Assembly: GCA_947498415.1 (NCBI GenBank)
Contig: CANMKB010000010.1
Span: 1-60,947, forward strand
Direction of reading: 5' to 3'
Source of the DNA: an uncultured Paracoccaceae bacterium
Lineage (GTDB): Bacteria; Pseudomonadota; Alphaproteobacteria; Rhodobacterales; Rhodobacteraceae
Length of the DNA: 60,947 bases
The notes beneath the pieces are model-generated. The model did not search any database and had not been told where the DNA came from. It saw only the letters and a list, made by a program, of their open reading frames with translations. Below, one piece after another: positions 53,422 through 60,947 of this stretch (positions are counted from its first letter, which is position 1; each line of letters opens with the position of its first letter). The translations under genes were made by a program, and so were the position numbers.

Positions 53422-54008
53422 CTTCAATTCATGTGAGACGACCAATTGTTCTGCCTTTTGAGACGGAACCTTTCCATTTTTGACACATAGATTTGCCTTT
53501 TATGGATTGAGATGATGTCTGTCATGATTTCCGTTTCAAAACTGGCTCTGAGAAAAGCGCTTCAGCGAGCTTGTCTATAAAACCTGCTCCCGGCTAGGGT
53601 TGGGGGTAGCAAGTGAAATACAATTCGACTGGGTTGGTGCGGCCCGCAGGCGCAGCTGAAGACAGGGTCTTGTCTAATTGCGTTGCAGGCGCGTGGGGAC
53701 GAAGTCCGCTAGCTCTTTTTGTAGAGAACGGCGGACAGCGGACATTCGCTGCAGATGCAAACCAATCAGGCTTCAACGCTGATACCAGACATCTACCTTC
53801 GCAGAAATTTCTGAGTGCTCTGCAGTGCAATAAGGCGGCTCCGAACCCAAAATTGTACTGTAGTGCCACATTTAAAAAAGCTTCATTGATTGCAAAAGCG
53901 GGCATTGCAAAACTTGATATTGGTTCCTCACAGCTTACCTCAATTTAGATACTTGAACAGTGGCCGCAATGAACCCCGCAGCGGCCATTCGCAACGTAAT
54001 CGACAAGA
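53422..54008. other. Long non-coding stretch after tRNA-Arg
   Basis: These 587 bases contain no gene I can support; open frames on both strands lack ribosome-binding sites and family patterns. Around 53690-53750 there are GCGGAC-rich segments, including GCGGACATTCGC (53738-53749), also found at 60630-60641. No integrase or direct repeat of the tRNA end was seen, so there is no sign of an integrated island boundary. Confidence 0.55.
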
Positions 54009-56123
54009 TCAGTTTGGTTGATTCCCAATGGTAGCGTTCAAACTTGATAAGTACTTGCCGTATTTTTGCCATTTGGCGATCGAGCTTTGGTAAATAGGCT
54101 CGCGAACCTGCGTGATACTGGCTGTCCGTACTCGTCGTTTTGACTTGTGAGATTGCAGGCATGCGTCTTCCCACCCTAATCCACAACATTTCAGCAGATT
54201 ATTCACCTGTGTGTCTCGGTCCGTCACCAAATCCTCGTATTGAATATCGTAAACCGCATTCGCGGGAAGTATTGCTTCCCAGTGGTTCATTAAGCGTTTG
54301 TACCCATTGTAATAACGCCCCATTTCGGCCTGTTCGTAGCTGTGAAACTGACTGCGCTCAAAGAGGCGTGTGAATCCCGAGAAACAACTGTCCATACCGT
54401 TACGTTTGACATGCACGATCTTGGCGTTGGGCAGAAGCGCGTGGATCAAACCGATCAGATCGAAATTGGAGGGCATTTTGTCAGTGACAAAAGCAGCGCC
54501 ATCCGAAAGATCATTCAGCGTTGCTATATAGCGATCAATAAGTTCTCGGATTGTATTACCGGCGATCCGGGCTAAACAATTGGGGAACTCTGCGCGGGAT
54601 GCCACGTCAAACTGTTCAAACAGATTGCGCAAATCATTCAACTCGCCCGCCCCATAAACCTTCGAATGGCTCGCGAGAATGGTTTCGGTCAATGTGGTGC
54701 CAGAGCGCGGCATGCCAAGGACAAAGATCGGCTTGGCAGAGGGGTTAGCATAGGCACGTAGCTTCTCAATGAACTCTGCGTTGAAGGTTTGAATGATTGC
54801 ATCCACTTGAGCGTCACGCGCATCCGCATCGTATTGGATGGTCGACCGCTTTAGGGCCGCGCCGCGCTCAAACTGTTCCCAGGCCTTATCGTAACTACCC
54901 AGCGCGTCGTAGCAATCAGCCAAGCTGAAACGGTAAGATATCTGCTTAGAAATCGACATATTTTCTACGCGTGACAGTTCCTGCTCCAACGCAATGAAAA
55001 CGGGATCATTTGGTGATTTGGGCTTTGATACACGGCTCAGCGCAACAAGAGCTGATGTGTCTGAGGGTTGCAGCTGCAATGCGGCCTCAAACGTCTCCTT
55101 GGCTTTTGTTTTGTCACCCATCTCCAGATAGATGTGTCCCTTCCCCATGAGGCTGGGCGCGAAAGTCGGATCTTGCGCAAGTGCCTCGTCATAGTGGCGA
55201 AGGGCTGTGTCGCTATCGGCCAGGCCACTTTTGACCAGCCCCAGCTGGTGATGGCAGCTAGCATTCTGAGGTTCTAACTCGAAAGCACGCTCTGCCGCCC
55301 TTTGGGCAAGTTCAGGATGGTTCTTTTCCAAATACACCTGGGAAAGCCCGATGTGCGCGGATGTTTGATTTGGGTCGGACGCCAAAGCGCGGCGAAACAA
55401 CCGCTCTGCTGCGTCCAGTTCCAAGCGCATCAGAAAGATACGTCCCTGATTGCGCAGCGCTTCGGCATTGTTCGGATCTTTGGCTTGTATCTGAGAGATT
55501 TCCAAAAGCGCCTCATCTAGTCGATCCAAATCAATCAGCACGGTCGAGAGGTTATTGCGGCTTTCATAGTGGTCGGGATGGATGGCCAAAACTTGGCGAT
55601 AATACTCTATTGCAACATCGATATCTTTTTCATCCCGCGCGATTGACCCAAGATTGTTCAGAGACGCAATATGTTTGGGATCGAGGGACAGCGCTTTTTG
55701 ATGGAGTGTTTTGGCTTTTTCAATCTCACCTAGATCATAATAGGCTAAAGCGAGGTTCGCGAACACCGGTGCTGAATTGGCACCTTGGGCGACGGCACGC
55801 TCGCCATATGACACCGCCTCAGGAAGGCGATTTGCAGATCGGAAAACCTCGACCATATTCGACAGCAGCATCAAGTTCTTTGGGTCTGCCAAAAGCGCCG
55901 ACTGAAGACGCTCGGTCGCCGTTTTCAGGTCTCCTTTTTGAAAAGCAGCCAAGCCAATCAGCTGCTGCGCCATCGCGTTCTTCGCCTCTGCTCCAAGCAC
56001 GCGGTCACACAGATATATACAAGCATCCAACTTACCCTGTTGGAAGTTGTTCAGAGCCAATTGAATGGCTTGGGCTATGTTCAAAGTTTGAACGGCGTCT
56101 TGCGGGTTTGAGGCAGTTGTCAT
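54009..56123 (-). CDS. TPR-repeat sulfotransferase
   Basis: A 704-residue protein. Roughly residues 15-400 are about a dozen tetratricopeptide repeats (for example GEIEKAKTLHQKALSLDPKH and KDIDVAIEYYRQVLAIHPDH). The C-terminal part is a PAPS-dependent sulfotransferase domain: the phosphosulfate loop FVLGMPRSGTTLTETILASH lies near residue 455 and the 3'-phosphate region VHVKRNGMDSCFSGF near 575. The acceptor is unknown; such proteins may modify surface glycans or tyrosines. ATG at 56123 is used, and a 20-residue basic upstream extension is rejected. It is divergent from the autotransporter gene. Confidence 0.85.
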   Translation of the reverse strand: MTTASNPQDAVQTLNIAQAIQLALNNFQQGKLDACIYLCDRVLGAEAKNAMAQQLIGLAAFQKGDLKTATERLQSALLADPKNLMLLSNMVEVFRSANRLPEAVSYGERAVAQGANSAPVFANLALAYYDLGEIEKAKTLHQKALSLDPKHIASLNNLGSIARDEKDIDVAIEYYRQVLAIHPDHYESRNNLSTVLIDLDRLDEALLEISQIQAKDPNNAEALRNQGRIFLMRLELDAAERLFRRALASDPNQTSAHIGLSQVYLEKNHPELAQRAAERAFELEPQNASCHHQLGLVKSGLADSDTALRHYDEALAQDPTFAPSLMGKGHIYLEMGDKTKAKETFEAALQLQPSDTSALVALSRVSKPKSPNDPVFIALEQELSRVENMSISKQISYRFSLADCYDALGSYDKAWEQFERGAALKRSTIQYDADARDAQVDAIIQTFNAEFIEKLRAYANPSAKPIFVLGMPRSGTTLTETILASHSKVYGAGELNDLRNLFEQFDVASRAEFPNCLARIAGNTIRELIDRYIATLNDLSDGAAFVTDKMPSNFDLIGLIHALLPNAKIVHVKRNGMDSCFSGFTRLFERSQFHSYEQAEMGRYYNGYKRLMNHWEAILPANAVYDIQYEDLVTDRDTQVNNLLKCCGLGWEDACLQSHKSKRRVRTASITQVREPIYQSSIAKWQKYGKYLSSLNATIGNQPN

Positions 56124-56366
56124 CTGTATCGGTCCTTTGTTGCCCTTTGCTTTAGCTAACCTGAAATCGACCGGCAATCGCACTCATATCAAAAAGCGCA
56201 CGCGTTCTGGTTTAAGCCTCAAAACGGCATAAACTTTGGTTATAAAGCTGTTTTTTAAGGGTTTTCCGAAGAGGCATTCCCATTAAGGAAATTCCAAGGA
56301 TTACTGTGCGCACCTCAAGCAGTGAGGTCGCCCCATCATTGCGATGAGAATATTGGGGATAATAAT

Positions 56367-59300
56367 ATGAGCAATGCAGGCAGAAAAACGATCGCCTCAC
56401 TGGCTGGAGGACGCATGACCAAATGGAAGGGGCGCGTCGCGAGTATGGCACCCTCTCTGCTGTTGGGAACAGCCTCTGCCACCGCGCTTGTTGTGGCAGG
56501 TGCAAAGGCAGAAACGGTCAACACTGCCCAGACAACTGCGCTGATCAGCGCCGTGGATGAAGATCACACAATCACCCAAGATGGTTCGATCACTTTGGAC
56601 CCAATGACCGATCGCGCACACGTTGAAATCAATGTCGTGCAGTACAACCAAACGCTCAGCAACCAAGGTGCCTTGAGCGGCACAAATGCAAACAATCGTA
56701 CCCACGTTGGCATAGGCGTGAATGGGTTGCTCACCGGAACAGTATCAAACAGCGGATCGGTCACTTTGTCTGCGACCGGTGTCACCTCGGCAGATCACCG
56801 CGGCATCGACCTGAGCGACATTCAGGGGACGGTCACAAACTCGGGATCGATTGATGTCACCGTTGATGGGTCCACTTGGGTTCAAGCGACGGGTATCTAC
56901 GGTGGAGCCAACTCAGGAACAGTGAGCAACTCTGGTGACATCAGCATTCTCGCCGAAGGTAGCTCTGCCCGAGCCTACGGAATCAATTTGCGCGCAACAT
57001 CAGGAACCGTCGACAATTCTGGGACGATTTCCGTAACTGCAAATGGTACAGGATCCTCAGCAACGGCTTACGGCGTGCGCATGGTCGGTCTTTCAGGGAC
57101 GTTTCGAAACAGCGGAACCATTGACGTGGTGGCCAACGCGGGCAGTGAAGGTTCAGCCTACGGAATTACCGCCTACGACGTGAGCGGTGACCTCGAAAAC
57201 ACAGGTACCGTAACGGTGGCCGCAACTGGTAACACCAATCCGGTTGCCCTTGGCATTGATTACGGTGATCTGGCGGCAACCGGCAGTATTACCAACGCAG
57301 GCACCATCGATGTTCAGGCGACAGGTACAAATGTGAGCACCGCAACTGCGGAGGGTGTCTCTGGTTTGGCTCTTGATGGCACCCTTACAAACAGCGGTAC
57401 GATCCGAGTATTGGCTGCAGTGAATTCAGCGTCCAGCGTGGATGCAATCGGGATCACCAACCACAACATTTCTGGTACTTTGACCAATAGTGGCACTCTG
57501 GAAGTTCAGGCTCTTGGATTAAGCGCGAGTAACGTCAGTGCGGTCGGTATCGAAGGCCGATCTATGTCAGGCACCGTAAGTAACTCAGGCTCTATCTTGG
57601 TTAATGCGGTTGGCGGTAGCTGGGCCAGCGCAGAAGGTATTTCGGTGCAGTCTGCTGGCGGCGTTCTATCCAACACAGGAACAATCGTTGCGCGTGCTCA
57701 AGGTACAAGCTCGGCATATGCTAGCGGGATCTCTGTCAGAACAACGGCTGGTAGTCTTTCCAATTCCGGTGATATTACAGTTTTGGCTCAGGGCTCAACC
57801 TACGCTTATGCGACGGGCATTAACTCGAGCATTCTATTCACTGGCGGCTCAATTCAGAATAGTGGAAACGTCGTAGTTCTTGCAGACGCTGGCTCCAGCA
57901 GCGGAGGCGCAACAGGCATCACCAGCGGTTTTACGCAAGGCATCGTCACAAACAGTGGCACCTTGCAAGTCGGCACTCTGGCTGACGGATTTGCCTACGC
58001 GGAAGGCGTAAGCACCTTCATCGTAGACACTGGTGCTGAGGTTCGAAACTCTGGTGTTTTGCAGGTTGGTGCGGTTTCAATTAATTCCTCAGCCACAGCC
58101 GTTGGCCTGCAATCTTTCAGCATGTCCGGCACGCTTGAGAACACCGGCAGTATCGAGATCCTTGCAGCGGGTACGTCAGCACGCGCTAATGGCATTAATC
58201 TCGGTTCTATGGAAGGTGGTCCATTCCTTTCGCTCCCTGGGCGGGCAAGCAACTCAGGCACGATCTCTGTTTTCTCCGAGGGCTCTACAGAAGCGGTTGC
58301 CTATGGCATTCGCACGGCTGCAGTTGAGGGTTCTGTCACAAACACTGGCGACATCACCGTGAGTGCATTTGCAGCCAACGGCGGCTTGGCAACAGGCCTG
58401 GATTTCAGCAGTGTCGCTTCGACAGGCACTGTGACAAACTCCGGTGATATCACGGTCTTGACGGATTACACCAATGCAACCCGCTACTACGCGGCGGGCA
58501 TCGGCGGCGGCCAGATGGACGGCACGATGATCAATTCAGGAAATATCGTTGTCACATCGACCTCACCTGCAGTGGGCGTAGCTGATGCTGCTTTCATCAC
58601 CGGGATCGGGGCCTTTGATGTGGCAGGGACATTGACGCATAGTGGCACGATTGACCTGACAAATGCAGGGGGCGCGGGCAGCCAGGCCTTTGGTATCTTC
58701 GCCAATAATTTAACAGGCACACTGAATGTGAACGGTGACATCGCAGCGCGTGGAGCCGACTCCAATTACGCTATCTACGCTGGCGGTGGGGCTGGCACGC
58801 TAAACATCAACACAAGCGCGACCGTGGATGGTATGATCCGCGTTGAGGATCACGATGTAAACCTAACTCACTCTGGCGGAGCACGTGTGTACCAGTTCGA
58901 AGACGCCAACACTGCGGGCGGCGCGTTTTCGACCAATGTCACCATCGACAACGGCGTTTGGTTTGTTTCTGATGCTGGCGGATCCGCTCCGGTTTATGCG
59001 TCTGCGATTGGTGAAGATTTTGCCGCGAACACGCTCCTCCCCTTCCAGATGGGCGCTTTGGCAGATGGCTTGTCCTTTGAGCTTGCGCAGTCATCTACGA
59101 ATATTGTGAGCCGCAATTCATTGGATGATGCCAGGGGACCAGCCGTTGAAACTTTTGCTCGCTTCGGGTTTAGCACCGCAGACGGCACTAGCATGGCAGG
59201 CGCCGAACAGTCTGACCTTGGCTCCCTGACCGCAGGCCTGAAGGCTTCAGCCGGAGACACAGTTTATGGGCTTGGCCTGTCTATGACATCAGGCAATTCA

Positions 59301-59930
59301 TCTTTGGCGGCAAACTCCACAGGCACAGACGGCGCTTTCCTGAGCGCAGAAAGTGCCCGTGATTTTGGTTTTGCTGAACTCAACTTTGGCCTTGGCTATG
59401 GCCAGTTTGACCACAATAACACCCGGACCATTGGTGGCAGCCCAGACGCAATTGGGGAGTTTGGCAGCACCGTCCAGACAGCCCATATCGGTATTCGCCG
59501 CGACTTCCAGCTGTCGGATGGATCAACGCTGACACCGCGTGCAACTTTCCGAAAAGGCGTTCAGGACATCGAGGGATATACCGAGACCGGCTCACTTGCG
59601 AATGCCACATTGGCGGGTCGGAAAGTTGAGTTTCAGGAAACTAAGCTTGGCGCGCGTTTCGCGACAGCGGCTGGTGCTGCCACCTTCAGCATCTCTTTTG
59701 ATGCGGTGCACCGTAGCGTGAGCAGCCCAACCTTGATTGATGTTTCAACCTTTGGCTCTACGAGCGCACTTATCGCGGGTGGTTCCCAAGACGAGACCTT
59801 TGGCCTAGTCGCCGTTGAGTTCGCAACGCCTCTGGGTAAAAACGATCTTCTCACGATTGGGGCCAGTAGCCAGATCGGCTCCGGCTCTCAATCCCAAACT
59901 TTCTCAGCTGAATATGCTTTGAAATTCTAA
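56367..59930 (+). CDS. Type Va autotransporter with tandem-repeat passenger
   Basis: An 1187-residue outer-membrane autotransporter. A long basic N-terminus leads into a signal segment (SLLLGTASATALVVAGAKA, about residues 30-48). The passenger (about 60-880) is a low-cysteine Ser/Gly/Thr-rich beta-helix of around 22 repeats with core G-T-x-x-N-S-G-x-I-x-V. The last 280 residues form the translocator barrel, beginning near RGPAVETFARFGFSTADG and ending with the outer-membrane signature ...EYALKF (terminal Phe). No protease motif is seen, so an adhesin role is the best guess. ATG at 56367 is used; an upstream in-frame start at 56322 is less likely. Confidence 0.85.
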   Translation: MSNAGRKTIASLAGGRMTKWKGRVASMAPSLLLGTASATALVVAGAKAETVNTAQTTALISAVDEDHTITQDGSITLDPMTDRAHVEINVVQYNQTLSNQGALSGTNANNRTHVGIGVNGLLTGTVSNSGSVTLSATGVTSADHRGIDLSDIQGTVTNSGSIDVTVDGSTWVQATGIYGGANSGTVSNSGDISILAEGSSARAYGINLRATSGTVDNSGTISVTANGTGSSATAYGVRMVGLSGTFRNSGTIDVVANAGSEGSAYGITAYDVSGDLENTGTVTVAATGNTNPVALGIDYGDLAATGSITNAGTIDVQATGTNVSTATAEGVSGLALDGTLTNSGTIRVLAAVNSASSVDAIGITNHNISGTLTNSGTLEVQALGLSASNVSAVGIEGRSMSGTVSNSGSILVNAVGGSWASAEGISVQSAGGVLSNTGTIVARAQGTSSAYASGISVRTTAGSLSNSGDITVLAQGSTYAYATGINSSILFTGGSIQNSGNVVVLADAGSSSGGATGITSGFTQGIVTNSGTLQVGTLADGFAYAEGVSTFIVDTGAEVRNSGVLQVGAVSINSSATAVGLQSFSMSGTLENTGSIEILAAGTSARANGINLGSMEGGPFLSLPGRASNSGTISVFSEGSTEAVAYGIRTAAVEGSVTNTGDITVSAFAANGGLATGLDFSSVASTGTVTNSGDITVLTDYTNATRYYAAGIGGGQMDGTMINSGNIVVTSTSPAVGVADAAFITGIGAFDVAGTLTHSGTIDLTNAGGAGSQAFGIFANNLTGTLNVNGDIAARGADSNYAIYAGGGAGTLNINTSATVDGMIRVEDHDVNLTHSGGARVYQFEDANTAGGAFSTNVTIDNGVWFVSDAGGSAPVYASAIGEDFAANTLLPFQMGALADGLSFELAQSSTNIVSRNSLDDARGPAVETFARFGFSTADGTSMAGAEQSDLGSLTAGLKASAGDTVYGLGLSMTSGNSSLAANSTGTDGAFLSAESARDFGFAELNFGLGYGQFDHNNTRTIGGSPDAIGEFGSTVQTAHIGIRRDFQLSDGSTLTPRATFRKGVQDIEGYTETGSLANATLAGRKVEFQETKLGARFATAAGAATFSISFDAVHRSVSSPTLIDVSTFGSTSALIAGGSQDETFGLVAVEFATPLGKNDLLTIGASSQIGSGSQSQTFSAEYALKF
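56735..58830 (+). repeat. About 22 tandem repeats of roughly 95 bases in the autotransporter passenger
   Basis: Each unit encodes about 30-36 residues, starting with a variant of GTVSNSGTIDV and passing through a small-residue stretch to an (A/S)-x-A-x-G-I or similar turn. Units differ at the DNA level, so the array is old or diversified, not a recent slippage expansion. The last unit (GTLNVNGDIAARG) is degenerate. Confidence 0.8.
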
Positions 59931-60057
59931 GTACGTCCCGCTTTCGCACTTGAAAGCATAACATAAACTTTGCGGTTGCGCGCCACTTCGCTGGTGCGCT
60001 ATTGCGCCTGCGGCTCATCCGAGACACGCGCTCATATCTAGGAACAGGACCGATCCG

Positions 60058-60549
60058 ATGCCCTCAAAATCCAGACTGACATTTGCATTTTTTGCCTCTC
60101 TAAGCTGCGCCTTCGTCATGATGTTTGAAGATATTGGTGAAGCCATGGGCGCCGAATGGATCGAACGCTGGGATGACCACCATGTTTGGGAAGTGATGAT
60201 CATGGCGTTCCTTTTTGGGGCGATCGCGGTACTTGGCCTGGAAGTGAGCAAAATGCGCCGCTACCAGGAAACGCTGGAAGACAAAGTTAACCGCGCGTCT
60301 GATGCCTTTGAAGACCTACTGGCCGCATATTTTGACCAATGGGCTTTCTCCAGTGCAGAGCGGGATGTGACACGCCTACTGCTGAAGGGTTGTTCTGTGG
60401 CAGAAATGGCCGAAATCCGAAATGCAAAAGAGGGCACCATCAAGGCCCAAACCCATTCTATCTATAAGAAGTCCGGTTACTCTGGTAAGACGCAATTGCT
60501 GAGCGCATTGTTGGAAGACCTGACACATGGCGGATCCGTTTCTGTTTGA
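60058..60549 (+). CDS. Membrane-anchored LuxR/GerE-type regulator
   Basis: A 163-residue protein. Two N-terminal hydrophobic segments (about residues 7-23 and 44-62) enclose a short acidic loop (EDIGEAMGAEWIERWDDHH). A coiled stretch follows (about 66-90), and the C-terminal LuxR-type helix-turn-helix (FSSAERDVTRLLLKGCSVAEMAEI, EGTIKAQTHSIYKKSG, about 97-150). It would bind DNA while membrane-tethered. It is downstream of the autotransporter on the same strand, 127 bases away, and is a candidate regulator of it. Confidence 0.78.
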   Translation: MPSKSRLTFAFFASLSCAFVMMFEDIGEAMGAEWIERWDDHHVWEVMIMAFLFGAIAVLGLEVSKMRRYQETLEDKVNRASDAFEDLLAAYFDQWAFSSAERDVTRLLLKGCSVAEMAEIRNAKEGTIKAQTHSIYKKSGYSGKTQLLSALLEDLTHGGSVSV

Positions 60550-60947
60550 TATCTGGCCACAGTCCCTTTGTTCCCACGTGGCGGCTGCGTTTTTTGTTAA
60601 CTGTAAATGCTGCCACGGTAGTTTTGTAGGCGGACATTCGCGCTGAGTGCAATGCGGGTCGAAAACTGGTTCTGAGTACAATGCGAGAGAGTCTGCTTTG
60701 GCCAGAAACGAAACTCCTGTGGCTATTGAATACAGCACCTTTTCCGCATTGCAGGCCTACTAAACAAACGTATGGTTGCAGTCGCAGCGAATGTCTGCAT
60801 TGTGGGCTGCGGTTGCAGAACCCAGACCAGATGGCAGACGGCAGCTTTGGGCCGTTCGTGTGGATCCTATGCATTGACCTGCTCCCCATTGAGTCCGCTA
60901 ATTTAGGTTAGCTCTGTTCAGGTTTTGGTCTTCCTTTGACCGATTAG
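60550..60947. other. Non-coding right end of the window
   Basis: No supported gene in the last 398 bases. Open frames on both strands are short of family features and ribosome-binding sites. The sequence contains GCGGACATTCGC (60630-60641) and segments such as CAGCTTTGGGCCGTTCG (60842-60858) typical of degenerate intergenic filler in Rhodobacterales (from memory). Confidence 0.5.

Noticed and set aside
53613..53948. 111-codon frame after tRNA-Arg, and its reverse 53594-53905
   Set aside because: Both strands are open over the same low-information filler; no start signal and no family resemblance.
53345..54008. Possible integration site (attB) at the tRNA-Arg 3' end
   Set aside because: No direct repeat of the tRNA end, integrase or phage gene was seen nearby.
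55361..56155. 264-codon plus-strand frame opposite the TPR-sulfotransferase
   Set aside because: The minus-strand TPR pattern is clear; the opposite frame has no recognisable features.

Overview
The window reads as a chromosomal segment of a marine-type alphaproteobacterium of the Rhodobacterales (roseobacter group). Pointers are the RpoA N-terminus [12 protein letters not shown], a short-LID adenylate kinase, an Aap-type L-amino-acid ABC system, an ATP12-family chaperone, DUF1127 proteins, and the order rpmH-rnpA-yidD ... yidC-MOSC-engB-argB. Base composition is moderate in GC. The species was not identified.

Positions 1-25940 hold the 3' end of tuf followed by the S10, spc and alpha ribosomal clusters, all on the plus strand and in classical order, but cut into separate blocks by accessory genes. 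After tuf come a frameshifted HxlR regulator, a membrane protein and an MFS exporter. Then follow rpsJ-rplC-rplD-rplW, an alpha/beta hydrolase, rplB-rpsS-rplV-rpsC-rplP, and a five-gene island (DUF7832-like, 2OG-Fe(II) oxygenase-like, a DUF6552-like micro-membrane protein, an unknown, an HTTM-like membrane protein). Next are rpmC through rpmD, a COG4315 lipoprotein / ECF sigma / anti-sigma operon with a DUF1127 gene, rplO-secY-adk, a CPA2 antiporter, and finally rpsM-rpsK-rpoA-rplQ. Several blocks end in a good intrinsic terminator, and several restart from a recognisable -35/-10 promoter, so the locus probably works as several transcription units rather than one superoperon.

Positions 26000-38670 (plus strand) carry a YitT-like membrane protein, a ferric-reductase-like flavocytochrome, and a DegP/DegQ protease followed by rarA. 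Then come crcB-rluC-HAD phosphatase-ATP12, in which the first three overlap by ATGA, and the aapJQMP amino-acid uptake operon.

Positions 38670-49440 are mostly on the minus strand: a GNAT acetyltransferase with a highly structured leader, a SixA-like phosphatase, a fatty-acid hydroxylase-type protein, argB, engB, a MOSC protein, yidC, a c-di-GMP EAL protein with a degenerate GGDEF domain, ttcA, two tandem paralogous 76-residue proteins, a candidate 15-residue leader peptide, yidD, rnpA and rpmH (44 codons, with a near-consensus promoter).

Positions 49700-60947 carry a TVP38/DedA-like membrane protein paired with a mercuric-reductase-like flavoprotein, an orphan histidine kinase and a tRNA-Arg(ACG). 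They also carry a TPR-sulfotransferase, a 1187-residue autotransporter with about 22 short repeats and a membrane-anchored LuxR-type regulator. Two long non-coding stretches (53422-54008 and 60550-60947) share short degenerate sequence.

No CRISPR array, insertion sequence, prophage or obvious defence system was found. The least-explained signals are RNA-scale: the three-armed structure at 39110-39221, the leader-peptide/hairpin/T-run arrangement at 48350-48557, and structured spacers inside the ribosomal clusters.
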